Positions 8,718 through 16,303 of a DNA stretch of 64,000 nucleotides are shown here, in pieces. Source of the DNA: Elstera sp044372965 (GTDB lineage: Bacteria; Pseudomonadota; Alphaproteobacteria; Elsterales; Elsteraceae); assembly GCF_044372965.1 (NCBI RefSeq), contig NZ_JBILQX010000001.1, positions 42,739 to 106,738 of the forward strand, read 5' to 3'. Below the pieces are notes generated by a model. The model did no database searches. It was not told where the DNA came from and worked only from the letters and a program-made list of their open reading frames with translations. The first letter of the stretch is position 1; every line of letters begins with the position of its first letter. A program made the translations under genes and the position numbers.

Positions 8718-9431
8718 ATGCGGATTCTCTTAGTTGAGGACGATGCCGCAACGTCGAAGAGCATCGCACTGATGCTGTCTTCCGCTGGCTACATTGTCGA
8801 TACCACCGATTTGGGCGAAGATGGCGTCGAGATCGGTAAGCTTTATGATTATGACATTATCCTGCTGGATTTGATCCTTCCGGATATTGACGGGTATGAA
8901 GTGTTGCGCCGTTTCCGCCAAGCGCGGGTGCGCACGCCGATTCTGATCCTTTCCGGCCTGTCGGAACTCGATCATAAGATTAAGGGCCTGGGGTTCGGGG
9001 CCGACGATTATCTGACCAAACCGTTCGATAAGCGCGAGTTGGTAGCCCGGATTCAGGCCATCGTCCGCCGGGCGAAGGGCCATTCGGATTCGGTCATCCG
9101 CACGGGGCGCCTAACCGTGAACCTCGACGCTAAAACCGCCGATGTCGATGCCAAGCCCCTGCATCTCACCGGCAAGGAATATGGCATTCTGGAACTGTTG
9201 GCCTTACGCAAAGGCACAACGCTGACCAAGGAAATGTTCCTCAATCATCTCTACGGCGGCATTGACGAGCCTGAACTGAAGATCATCGACGTCTTCGTCT
9301 GCAAGCTGCGCAAGAAGCTTAGCACGGCCACCGGCGGCGATAATTATATCGAAACCGTCTGGGGCCGTGGCTATGTGCTGCGCGAAAACGGCAACGAAAC
9401 CGCGCCGGAACCGAAAAAAGCCAGCGCCTAA
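8718..9431 (+). CDS. ctrA: Cell-cycle master response regulator CtrA
   Basis: CtrA is an OmpR-type response regulator that controls motility, division and cell-cycle genes in alphaproteobacteria. The 237 residues contain a receiver domain (1-120) with acidic pocket EDD at 7-9, phospho-acceptor Asp51 (LLDLILPD) and the conserved Lys in LTKPFD, then a winged-helix DNA-binding domain with LTGKEYGILELL and VWGRGYVLR. The ATG is preceded by AAGGTGG. It ends in EPKKASA, an alanine C-terminus like that recognised by ClpXP in Caulobacter CtrA. It is transcribed divergently from fliI. Confidence 0.96.
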   Translation: MRILLVEDDAATSKSIALMLSSAGYIVDTTDLGEDGVEIGKLYDYDIILLDLILPDIDGYEVLRRFRQARVRTPILILSGLSELDHKIKGLGFGADDYLTKPFDKRELVARIQAIVRRAKGHSDSVIRTGRLTVNLDAKTADVDAKPLHLTGKEYGILELLALRKGTTLTKEMFLNHLYGGIDEPELKIIDVFVCKLRKKLSTATGGDNYIETVWGRGYVLRENGNETAPEPKKASA

Positions 9432-9439
9432 AGTCCCGA

Positions 9440-9465
9440 GCAGTAAGATCATGCGATCTTACTGC
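9440..9465 (+). terminator. Hairpin terminator after ctrA
   Basis: A perfect 11-bp stem (GCAGTAAGATC with GATCTTACTGC) has the 4-base loop ATGC and starts 8 bases after the ctrA stop. The T-rich stretch comes only about 15 bases later (GGTTTTTTAT), so termination efficiency is uncertain. Confidence 0.6.
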
Positions 9466-9554
9466 CGTATCAGATATATGGTTTTTTATATTAATTTAAT
9501 ATTTGTTTAGCCTTTCCATATCTCCCCCCTCTCGTTTTTTCACCACGCCCGCCC

Positions 9555-9582
9555 TTGCCGTGGTGCAGTTTGTTGTTATAGT
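9555..9582 (+). promoter_or_regulatory. Sigma-70-type promoter of the GbsR/MarR-cydAB operon
   Basis: TTGCCG (9555-9560) and TATAGT (9577-9582) are separated by 16 bases, fair matches to -35 and -10 hexamers. The last two bases of the -10 hexamer overlap the palindrome at 9581-9606, so a bound regulator would block polymerase. Confidence 0.5.
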
Positions 9583-9606
9583 AATTTCAGAAATTACTGA
9601 AATTAC
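9581..9606. promoter_or_regulatory. Perfect palindrome, probable operator of the GbsR/MarR regulator
   Basis: The 10-base arms GTAATTTCAG and CTGAAATTAC are perfect inverted repeats around a 6-base spacer, ending 11 bases before the start of the regulator gene. Size, symmetry and overlap with the -10 region fit a dimeric MarR-type regulator controlling its own operon and hence cydAB. Which protein binds is inferred. Confidence 0.65.
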
Positions 9607-9617
9607 GGAACACGCCG

Positions 9618-10268
9618 ATGCACCTCTCGCCGCTCCTTCAATCCTTCGTGCTGCATTTCGGCGAAATGGGCAGCCGCTGGGGCATCAACCGCACCGTGGG
9701 GCAAATTTACGCGCTGCTCTTCGCCGCTGCTGAGCCGCTGAACGCCGATCAGATTATGGAAAAGCTCGGTTTTTCCCGCTCGAACGTCAGCATGGGGCTT
9801 AAGGAGCTCCAAACCTGGAACCTCGTGCGGCTTATTCACCGCCCCGGCGACCGGCGGGATTATTTCACCACGCCGGACGATATTTGGGCCATCGTCCGCA
9901 CCCTGGCGGAAGAGCGCAAAAAGCGCGAGATCGACCCCACCCTCTCCGTCTTACGCGAATTGCTCATGCAAACGCCGGGCAATGAGGACGAGCGCCACGC
10001 CCAAGGGCGTATGCGCGAAATGCACGACCTCATCGAACTGCTCACCCGCTGGTATGGCGACGTGCAGGGGCTCGATACCGAACGGCTGGTGATGCTGCTG
10101 TCGCTGGGCGCGCGGGTGCAAAAGATTTTGGAAATCAAAGACAAGTTCACTTCCCTGCCCGGTCGCCGTGCCCGCCCAGCCCGCGCGGGTGAAACGAGCT
10201 CCGATACCCCCTTCGAGCCCGATCTCGACCCAAACCTCGATCCCACCTTCTCCAAAGGAGATACCTGA
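9618..10268 (+). CDS. GbsR/MarR-family transcriptional regulator
   Basis: This 216-residue protein has a winged-helix domain of the GbsR/MarR type. QIMEKLGFSRSNVSMGLKEL (near residues 45-65) is the recognition region, followed by a wing and a helical dimerisation part. The final 40 residues are acidic, proline-rich and probably disordered. The stop overlaps the cydA start (TGATG), so it is coupled to the oxidase genes and probably regulates them. The effector is unknown; oxygen, redox or osmolyte signals are all possible for this family. Confidence 0.88.
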   Translation: MHLSPLLQSFVLHFGEMGSRWGINRTVGQIYALLFAAAEPLNADQIMEKLGFSRSNVSMGLKELQTWNLVRLIHRPGDRRDYFTTPDDIWAIVRTLAEERKKREIDPTLSVLRELLMQTPGNEDERHAQGRMREMHDLIELLTRWYGDVQGLDTERLVMLLSLGARVQKILEIKDKFTSLPGRRARPARAGETSSDTPFEPDLDPNLDPTFSKGDT

Positions 10269-11611
10269 TGGATGCCGTCATGCTGGCGCGCCTTCAGTTT
10301 GCCGCCAATATTTCCTTCCACATCCTCTTCCCCACCATCACCATTGCCTTGGGCTGGGTGCTGTTGTTCTTCAAACTGCGCTACAATCGCAGCGGCGATA
10401 CCAAATGGATGGACGCGTATAATTTCTGGGTGAAGATCTTCGCCCTCTCCTTTGCCATGGGCGTCGTCTCCGGCATTACCATGAGCTTCCAGTTCGGCAC
10501 CAATTGGCCGGGCTATATGGAAAAAGTCGGCAATATCGCGGGGCCATTGCTGGCCTATGAGGTGATGACGGCCTTCTTCCTCGAAGCCGTTTTCCTTGGA
10601 ATCATGCTGTTCGGCTTTCGCAAGGTCGCGGGCTGGGTGCATACGCTGGCGACTTTTCTTGTCGCTTTTGGCACCACCATGTCGGCCTTTTGGATCATCG
10701 CGCTCAATTCTTGGATGCAAACGCCCCAAGGGTTTGAAATGCGCGACGGCGTGGCCCATGCGACCGACTGGATCGCCATTATCTTCAACCCGTCGATGCC
10801 CTATCGGCTTACCCACATGCTGATCGCCTCCGGCCTCACCGTGGCGTTTCTGGTCGCGGGCCTCTCGGCCTATCGCTGGCTGAAGGGCGACCGCAGCCCC
10901 GCCGTGCCCGCCGCGCTGAAAACCGGAGTTTGGCTCGCGGCCCTGCTGATCCCCGTGCAGATTTTCGTTGGCGATTTGCATGGGCTGAACACGCTGGAGC
11001 ATCAACCGCAGAAAATCGCCGCGATGGAAGGCAATTGGGAAACGGGGCCGAACGTGCCTTTCCTGCCCTTCGCCTGGCCCGATGAAGCCGCCCGGCGCAA
11101 CCACTTCGAGATCGCCATTCCCAATGGGGCCAGCTTGATCTTGAAGCATTCGGCTGACGGCGTCGTGCCCGGCCTCAACGATTACATCGGCAATCACCCG
11201 CCGGTGAAGCCTGTGTTCTTCGGCTTCCGCATCATGGTGGGCATGGGCCTCGCGATGCTCGCCCTCTCCTGGCTCGGCGCGTTTCTGCTGCTTCGGCGCG
11301 GCAGTCTTCCGCCACTGGTCGCCCGGCTGTTCGTTCTCATGAGTTTTTCGGGCTGGATCGCAACGCTCGCGGGCTGGTACGTCACCGAAATCGGCCGACA
11401 GCCCTGGCTGGTGACGGGGGTGCTGACGACCGCCCAAGCCGCCTCCAACGTTCCCGCGCCAATGATCGGCATCTCGCTCGCGGCCTATCTGCTGGTCTAT
11501 GCGGCGCTGCTCACGGCCTATATCGGCGCGCTCTTCTACCTCGCGCGCAAAGCGGTCGGCGCGACGCCTGCCTCTAAAGCCTATCCCTTCGTTCCCGTAG
11601 CGGCGGAGTAA
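10268..11611 (+). CDS. cydA: Cytochrome bd-type quinol oxidase subunit I
   Basis: This is the haem-bearing subunit of a bd-type terminal oxidase, which reduces oxygen with quinol electrons in the cytoplasmic membrane. The 447 residues show the conserved elements in order: ISFHILFPT with the haem-ligand His near 18, YEVMTAFFLEAVFLGIML with the proton-channel acidic residues, a second haem-ligand His in RLTHMLIA, the quinol-loop GDLHGLNTLEHQPQK, and GWYVTEIGRQPW. The quinol loop is short, as in the cyanide-insensitive (CIO) type rather than the long-loop E. coli CydA. The start overlaps the stop of the regulator; cydB follows after 5 bases. Confidence 0.96.
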   Translation: MDAVMLARLQFAANISFHILFPTITIALGWVLLFFKLRYNRSGDTKWMDAYNFWVKIFALSFAMGVVSGITMSFQFGTNWPGYMEKVGNIAGPLLAYEVMTAFFLEAVFLGIMLFGFRKVAGWVHTLATFLVAFGTTMSAFWIIALNSWMQTPQGFEMRDGVAHATDWIAIIFNPSMPYRLTHMLIASGLTVAFLVAGLSAYRWLKGDRSPAVPAALKTGVWLAALLIPVQIFVGDLHGLNTLEHQPQKIAAMEGNWETGPNVPFLPFAWPDEAARRNHFEIAIPNGASLILKHSADGVVPGLNDYIGNHPPVKPVFFGFRIMVGMGLAMLALSWLGAFLLLRRGSLPPLVARLFVLMSFSGWIATLAGWYVTEIGRQPWLVTGVLTTAQAASNVPAPMIGISLAAYLLVYAALLTAYIGALFYLARKAVGATPASKAYPFVPVAAE

Positions 11612-11616
11612 CCCCC

Positions 11617-12630
11617 ATGCTGACCCTTTTTGGTGATCCGACCGTGTGGCTCCCCCTGGTGTTTGCCGGGCTGATGGGCCTTTCAATCCTCATCTATGTC
11701 GTCCTTGACGGGTACGATCTCGGCGTTGGGCTGCTGTTTTCTGTGGCGGAGGACGCGCAGAAAGACCGGATGATTGCCGCCATCGGCCCCTTCTGGGACG
11801 CGAACGAGACGTGGCTCGTGCTGGCGGTCGGCCTGCTGCTGGTGGCTTTCCCCGCCGCCCACGGCATGATTCTGACCGCGCTCTACCTGCCCGTGCTGAT
11901 TATGCTCATCGGCCTCATTTTACGCGGCGTCGCCTTCGAGTTCCGCGCCAAGGTGAAGCCGAAGCAAAAGGGTTGGTGGAACCGGGCCTTCTTTATCGGC
12001 TCGCTGATGACCGCTTTGTCGCAAGGCTGGATGCTCGGCTTCTACGTGATGGGCCTTACCGAAACCGCCACCACCTACGGTTTTGCCGCCCTCACCGCCG
12101 TCTGCCTTGCCGCGAGCTATGCCTTCATCGGCGCGACCTGGCTGATTTTTAAGACCGAAGCGACGCTGCAAAAGCAAGCCGTGGTTTGGGCGCAGCGCTG
12201 CCTGATCTTCCTCGTCGTGGGTCTTGCCGCCGTTTCCATCGCTAGCCCCTGGGTGAGCCCGCGCATTTTCGAGAAATGGTTCAGCCTGCCGAACATCATT
12301 CTGCTCGCCCCCTTACCGATTGCCTGCGGGGCCTTGATGCTCGGCGTCGCCCTGGTGCTGAAGCATCTCCCCACCACGACCGACCGCTTCGCCTGGGTGC
12401 CGTTTGCCGGGGCCGTGGGGATTTATACGCTGGCCTTCTTTGGCCTCGCCTATTCCTTCTTCCCCTATGTCGTGCCGGAGAAGCTGACGATTTTTGCGGC
12501 GGCCAGCGCGCCGGAAAGCCTGCTGATTATGCTGATCGGGGCGCTCTTCGTGCTTCCGGCGATCATCGGGTATAGCGCTTTCGCCTATTTCGTCTTCCGA
12601 GGGAAGGCAACCGAGTTGCGCTACGACTAG
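11617..12630 (+). CDS. cydB: Cytochrome bd-type quinol oxidase subunit II
   Basis: This 337-residue partner of subunit I, with about eight membrane helices, stabilises the complex. The N-terminal segment with LDGYDLGVGLL followed by GPFWDANETWLVLA is the family signature. The gene follows cydA by 5 bases. No CydX-like small ORF and no cydDC assembly genes are seen nearby, which is common for CIO-type loci. Confidence 0.96.
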   Translation: MLTLFGDPTVWLPLVFAGLMGLSILIYVVLDGYDLGVGLLFSVAEDAQKDRMIAAIGPFWDANETWLVLAVGLLLVAFPAAHGMILTALYLPVLIMLIGLILRGVAFEFRAKVKPKQKGWWNRAFFIGSLMTALSQGWMLGFYVMGLTETATTYGFAALTAVCLAASYAFIGATWLIFKTEATLQKQAVVWAQRCLIFLVVGLAAVSIASPWVSPRIFEKWFSLPNIILLAPLPIACGALMLGVALVLKHLPTTTDRFAWVPFAGAVGIYTLAFFGLAYSFFPYVVPEKLTIFAAASAPESLLIMLIGALFVLPAIIGYSAFAYFVFRGKATELRYD

Positions 12631-12636
12631 GTTTTT

Positions 12637-12662
12637 GGGGGGCGGCGTCTTGCACGCCCCCC
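12637..12662 (+). terminator. Possible terminator hairpin after cydB
   Basis: GGGGGGCG pairs with CGCCCCCC around a 10-base loop, beginning 6 bases after the cydB stop. No T run follows, so it may be a weak terminator or an mRNA-protecting hairpin. Confidence 0.4.
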
Positions 12663-12713
12663 GTATTCCTCCCAGCTTAGGGGCAGTCCTAACCCTGCGT
12701 GAGGTTCCGTGTC

Positions 12714-13097
12714 ATGCCCCACCGTCTCGCCGCCCTCTGCCTGGGGCTTCCCCTCGCCCTCGGCACCATTCTCCCCGCCGCTGCCCATCACGGTTGGTCC
12801 TGGGCCGAAAGCGAGCCTTTCGAATTGCAGGGCCGCATCGAGCGCATTTCGATGGACCCGCCGCACCCGACCCTGCACGTCAAAGCCGCCGACGGCATCC
12901 TCTGGCAGGTCGATCTGGGCAACCCGAACCAAACGGCGCGCTCCGGCTTTACTGGGACGACGGCTAAGCCGGGCGATGCCATCCTCGTACTCGGCAACCG
13001 GTCCTTAGAGAAAAACACGGCGCATATGAAGGCGGTGCGCATCACCCTCGCGGGCCAGAAATACGATATCTACCCCGAGCGCATCCGCCAGCCGTAA
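12714..13097 (+). CDS. Exported DUF6152-family protein
   Basis: This 127-residue protein has a clear signal peptide: a hydrophobic stretch from residue 5, with cleavage expected near AAAHH around residue 22. The mature part begins HHGWSWAESEPFELQGRI and continues as a small beta-rich domain, matching DUF6152, a family of unknown function. The ATG at 12714 has GAGG upstream and is preferred over GTG 12699. It is followed 2 bases later by a four-helix membrane protein. The paired His residues at the mature N-terminus could bind metal, but that is speculation. Confidence 0.75.
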   Translation: MPHRLAALCLGLPLALGTILPAAAHHGWSWAESEPFELQGRIERISMDPPHPTLHVKAADGILWQVDLGNPNQTARSGFTGTTAKPGDAILVLGNRSLEKNTAHMKAVRITLAGQKYDIYPERIRQP

Positions 13098-13099
13098 AC

Positions 13100-13570
13100 G
13101 TGACACCGCTCGATTGGCTCGCAGCGACGCCCGTGGCGGCGGCGCTGCGCGGCTCCCCCACCCTCTATCTCATCGTGAATGCCGCCCATATTCTCGGGAT
13201 CGGCTTGATCCTCGGCGCGATTCTGCCGCTGGATTTGCGGTTGATGGGATTTTTTCGCCGCGCACTGCTGCCGGTCATCGGGCCGTTCCTGGTCCGCGCC
13301 GCCGCGACCGGCGTCGCCCTTGCCCTCGGCACCGGGCTTGCTCTTTTCTCCGTCCAACCTGCTGAATATATCGCTAATTTTGCTTTCGTAACGAAACTTA
13401 CCTTGCTGACCGGGCTTGCGGGACTCATCATCGTGCAGCACACCAATCCCGGCTTTCGGGCCGCACTTCAGGGCTATCCGGTGCCGCTGTCCGTCCGCCT
13501 ATGTGCGCTTCTCTCCTTCCTGCTGTGGCTCGCCGCCCTGCTGGCGGGCCGTTGGATCGGCTTTCTGTAG
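13100..13570 (+). CDS. Four-helix membrane protein (DUF6644/DUF2214-like)
   Basis: This 156-residue protein has four hydrophobic helices (about 22-45, 60-80, 92-112 and 128-150) and an N-terminal TLYLIVNAAHILGIGLILG segment. The layout resembles the DUF6644/DUF2214 groups of small membrane proteins that accompany DUF6152 genes. A conserved-looking His lies in helix one and a second in VQHTNP after helix three, possibly cofactor or metal ligands. It starts with GTG two bases after the previous stop, so the two are one transcript. Function unknown. Confidence 0.65.
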   Translation: MTPLDWLAATPVAAALRGSPTLYLIVNAAHILGIGLILGAILPLDLRLMGFFRRALLPVIGPFLVRAAATGVALALGTGLALFSVQPAEYIANFAFVTKLTLLTGLAGLIIVQHTNPGFRAALQGYPVPLSVRLCALLSFLLWLAALLAGRWIGFL

Positions 13571-13580
13571 AAAATTATGC

Positions 13581-13593
13581 TTCGGCAACCGAA
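13581..13593. promoter_or_regulatory. Palindromic operator A of the cysteine-rich MarR regulator
   Basis: TTCGG-CAA-CCGAA is a perfect 5-3-5 palindrome just upstream of a TTGACT hexamer (13599-13604). It matches operator B in both arms, and the flanking bases make the outer arms (TATGCTTCGG and CCGAAGCATA, 13577 and 13633) complementary as well. Confidence 0.65.
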
Positions 13594-13598
13594 CTAAC

Positions 13599-13627
13599 TT
13601 GACTCCTGCTTCAAGCCACTATATTTC
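13599..13627 (+). promoter_or_regulatory. Probable promoter of the cysteine-rich MarR regulator
   Basis: TTGACT (13599-13604) is followed after 17 bases by TATTTC (13622-13627), or after 15 by TATATT (13620-13625), both usable -10 hexamers. It lies between the two identical palindromes, and operator B overlaps the -10 region. Confidence 0.45.
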
Positions 13628-13637
13628 GGTAGCCGAA
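13625..13637. promoter_or_regulatory. Palindromic operator B of the cysteine-rich MarR regulator
   Basis: TTCGG-TAG-CCGAA is a second perfect 5-3-5 palindrome, 44 bases centre to centre from operator A. It overlaps the expected -10 and start point and ends 17 bases before the MarR start codon. Confidence 0.65.
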
Positions 13638-13654
13638 GCATAGGAGCCGCCGCG

Positions 13655-14326
13655 ATGGAAACGCCTTTCGATAAGATCAACGACCCCATCGGCATCCGCG
13701 TCGCCGCCGGGCTCTCGCGGCTGGCGCTGGCGTTGAAAACCAATGCCCAGCAGGGGGTAGCCCCGCACGGGCTATCCCCAACGCAAGGCCAGATCCTCAC
13801 CCTGCTGCGCAATCACACCGAGGGGCTGCGCCCCAGCCTGCTCGCTCAGTCGCTGGCCATCAAAGCCCCGGCGATGACCGAAGCCTTGCAACCCTTGCTG
13901 GCGCGCGGGCTCTCGGTCCAGACCCCCGACCCTGAAGATGGCCGGGCCAAGCGGATTTCGATTACCGATGCGGGATTTGCCTTGCTCGCGACCATCGCCG
14001 ATTGGCCCGACGCGCTGCTGGAAACCGTGGCTAACCTGCCGCCGCTGGAGCAAGCCGTCTTCTACCGGGTCATCCTAAAAATGATCCGGCAGATGCAGGT
14101 CCAGGGCACGATTCCCGTTGGTCGCCTCTGCATTACCTGCACGCATTTCCGCCCGAACGTGCATGCCGATGCGGACACACCGCACCATTGCGCTTTGGTC
14201 GATGCCCCCTTTGGCGACCGGCATTTGCGCCTTGACTGCCCCGAGCAGTCCCCCGCCCCGCCCGATCTTGCCGAAGCCGCGTGGCGGCGGTTCCTCGCCG
14301 CGCCGACACCCGCCTTTCCCGTGTAA
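13655..14326 (+). CDS. MarR-family regulator with C-terminal Cys/His-rich domain
   Basis: Residues 1-145 of this 223-residue protein form a MarR winged helix, with LLAQSLAIKAPAMTEALQPL as the DNA-reading region and DPEDGRAKRISITDAG as the wing. Residues 150-200 add a tail with CITCTHFRP, then HHC and a further Cys in RLDCPEQ: four Cys plus His residues in a CxxC...HC...C layout typical of a metal site. Two matching palindromes upstream suggest autoregulation. It is probably co-transcribed with the exported protein, redoxin and amidotransferase that follow. A thiol- or metal-responsive switch is inferred, not shown. Confidence 0.8.
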   Translation: METPFDKINDPIGIRVAAGLSRLALALKTNAQQGVAPHGLSPTQGQILTLLRNHTEGLRPSLLAQSLAIKAPAMTEALQPLLARGLSVQTPDPEDGRAKRISITDAGFALLATIADWPDALLETVANLPPLEQAVFYRVILKMIRQMQVQGTIPVGRLCITCTHFRPNVHADADTPHHCALVDAPFGDRHLRLDCPEQSPAPPDLAEAAWRRFLAAPTPAFPV

Positions 14327-14346
14327 CCCCCCGAAGGACTAACATC

Positions 14347-15057
14347 ATGAACCTTTCCAACGCGGCCCGCGTGGCCGTGAGCGCTCTTCTTTTGTCTGCC
14401 GCCCCGGCGCTCGCCCACGATATCAAAGCAAAAGCCAATCCCGGCACATCGGCCCCTTTCGATCTGGTCGAAACCAGCATTCGCGTTGACGGTCCGCAGC
14501 TTGTGTTCCGCAGCCAGGTGCGGGGCACCGCTGGCAGCGAACGCCCAACCGCCACGGGCCAGTTTGCTGGCGCGCCGGTCTATGCCTATGTCTGGCCGAC
14601 CAGCTTGAACAGCGGCGATATCGGCTTTGAGCGCGATCAAGGGATTGTTGCCCTGGCCGCCACCTTCCACCCAGATTTCGACGATGCCGCGAAGGGGGCC
14701 AAGAATCGCGACGTTTGGCATAGCCATTGGGTCATTCTCGCCCCCGATGCGGCCTGCGGCGGCGGCTTGAAAGTCCGGGATATCCCGAAGGACGCAAAGC
14801 CGAAAGTGCCGGAAACCTGGCCCGGCGTGCCGCTATTGATCGATAGCCCCGCCTATCCGCCTGAGTTTAAGGGCGAGGCCATCGAAATCCGCGTTCCGCG
14901 CGCCGCCATCGGGGTCCCCGCGAATTTCAAATTCGACGGCGTTACGGCGGGACTGAAGGTCAATGCCAATTTGCACGCACCACTGTTATGCGTCGATGCC
15001 GTCTTTAAGGTCGCTTCCGGCGATCTCAGCCTTCCGGGGCAGGTCACAGGGCAATAG
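14347..15057 (+). CDS. Exported protein of unknown function
   Basis: This 236-residue protein starts at ATG 14347, preceded by AAGGA, and has a signal peptide with cleavage expected after APALA near residue 22. The mature part is a single predicted beta-rich domain with a HSHWV motif near residue 128 and two cysteines, one in APDAACGGG and one in LLCVDA, possibly a disulphide. I do not recognise the family. It lies between the MarR regulator and a redoxin, so it is probably part of that periplasmic redox- or metal-related unit. Confidence 0.7.
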   Translation: MNLSNAARVAVSALLLSAAPALAHDIKAKANPGTSAPFDLVETSIRVDGPQLVFRSQVRGTAGSERPTATGQFAGAPVYAYVWPTSLNSGDIGFERDQGIVALAATFHPDFDDAAKGAKNRDVWHSHWVILAPDAACGGGLKVRDIPKDAKPKVPETWPGVPLLIDSPAYPPEFKGEAIEIRVPRAAIGVPANFKFDGVTAGLKVNANLHAPLLCVDAVFKVASGDLSLPGQVTGQ

Positions 15058-15066
15058 GAGAGAGCC

Positions 15067-15588
15067 ATGCCAAAACTTCGCCCCGCGCCCGCTTGGTCGG
15101 TCGAGACCTGGTTGAACTCCCCGCATCCGCTGACCCTGGAGGGGTTCCGTGGTCGCGTCGTTCTGCTGGGCACCTTCCAGATGCTGTGCCCCGGCTGCGT
15201 GCAGGTTGGCCTACCGCAGCTTGCGCGCGCCTATGATCTCTTCCCGCGCGATCAAGTCGCCGTGATCGGCCTACATACCGTCTTCGAACACCATAGCGCC
15301 ATGAACGAAGGGGCGTTGCGCGCCTTCGTTCATGAATATCGGTTGAAATTCCCCATCGGCATCGACCGCCCCGGCTCCCCCTTGCCCGAAACCATGGCGC
15401 GGTACGATTTGCAAGGCACGCCCAGCGTCATCCTGATCGACCAGCAGGGCCGCTTGCGCCTGAAACGCTTCGGGCATGTGGATGATCTTTGGTTGGGTGC
15501 CCAGATCGGCGCGCTGTTGACCGAGCCGCTCGGCCAAGCCGATTTTTCGGAAACCGCCGCCTGCACCCCGGAAGGATGCACGCCATGA
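15067..15588 (+). CDS. Thioredoxin-fold redoxin (TlpA/peroxiredoxin-like)
   Basis: This 173-residue protein has a thioredoxin fold. VLLGTFQMLCPGCVQVGLPQ carries a CPGC active site near residues 38-42, and the cis-Pro is in GTPSVILID. No signal peptide is visible, so it probably acts in the cytoplasm. An extra C-terminal pair of cysteines (ACTPEGCTP) could be a resolving pair or metal ligands. It follows the exported protein by 9 bases, and its stop overlaps the next start (ATGA). Function as a thiol oxidoreductase is inferred from the motif. Confidence 0.8.
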   Translation: MPKLRPAPAWSVETWLNSPHPLTLEGFRGRVVLLGTFQMLCPGCVQVGLPQLARAYDLFPRDQVAVIGLHTVFEHHSAMNEGALRAFVHEYRLKFPIGIDRPGSPLPETMARYDLQGTPSVILIDQQGRLRLKRFGHVDDLWLGAQIGALLTEPLGQADFSETAACTPEGCTP

Positions 15589-16286
15589 GCCGATCCGCGC
15601 TGGTTTTTCGCCATATCACCTTTGAAGATTTGGGCAGTTTTGCCGAACCGCTCGCGGCGGCGGGCTATCAAATCACCTATTTAGATCCATCGGTCGAAAG
15701 CCTCGCCGGGATCGATCCGAACGCCGCCGATCTCTTGATCGTCCTCGGCGGGCCGATTGGGGCCTATGAGGCGGCCCTCTACCCCTTCCTGACGGCAGAA
15801 CTCGCCTTCATCGACGCGCGGCTCTCAGCGAAGCGCCCCACACTTGGTCTCTGCCTCGGCGCGCAATTGATGGCCCACGCCCTCGGCGCAACGGTCGCGC
15901 CGATGGGGGTGAAGGAAATCGGCTGGTCGCCCCTCACCCTCACACCGGAGGGGCAGGCCAGCCCATTGAAGGCGCTCAACGGGGTGCCGGTGCTGCATTG
16001 GCATGGCGACGCCTTCACCCTGCCGCCCGGCGCTACCCGGCTTGCGGAAACGGCGATTTGTTCACAGCAAGCCTTCGCCCTCGGCCCCACCATCCTCGGG
16101 TTCCAGTGCCACCCGGAGGGCTGGGAACGCGGGTTCGAGCGTTGGCTGGTCGGGCACGCGGGCGAGTTGGCGGCGGCGGGGATCGATATTGCCGCCTTGC
16201 GCGCCGATGCCATCCGCTTCGGCTCCGGCGCTAGCCGCGCCGCCCGCCAAATGCTGCGCGATTGGCTAGAGGCTTTGCCCGCGTGA
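15585..16286 (+). CDS. Class I glutamine amidotransferase-like protein
   Basis: This 233-residue protein belongs to the GMP-synthase-like class I amidotransferase group. The nucleophile cysteine is in LGLCLGAQLMAHALG (near residue 90), and the His-Glu pair is in FQCHPEG (near 176). The oxyanion-hole GGPIGAYE is present. No synthetase partner is fused or adjacent. The ATG at 15585 overlaps the previous TGA. Members of this type are annotated as glutamine amidotransferases or gamma-glutamyl peptidases, so the substrate remains open. Confidence 0.85.
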   Translation: MSRSALVFRHITFEDLGSFAEPLAAAGYQITYLDPSVESLAGIDPNAADLLIVLGGPIGAYEAALYPFLTAELAFIDARLSAKRPTLGLCLGAQLMAHALGATVAPMGVKEIGWSPLTLTPEGQASPLKALNGVPVLHWHGDAFTLPPGATRLAETAICSQQAFALGPTILGFQCHPEGWERGFERWLVGHAGELAAAGIDIAALRADAIRFGSGASRAARQMLRDWLEALPA

Positions 16287-16303
16287 TCGGCTAAACTCGC
16301 CCG

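Noticed and set aside
9860..11686. 608-codon open frame on the minus strand
   Set aside because: It is antisense to the GbsR/MarR and cydA genes. Its translation is rich in Arg, Gly, His and Glu without any fold or motif, a typical shadow of GC-rich coding DNA.
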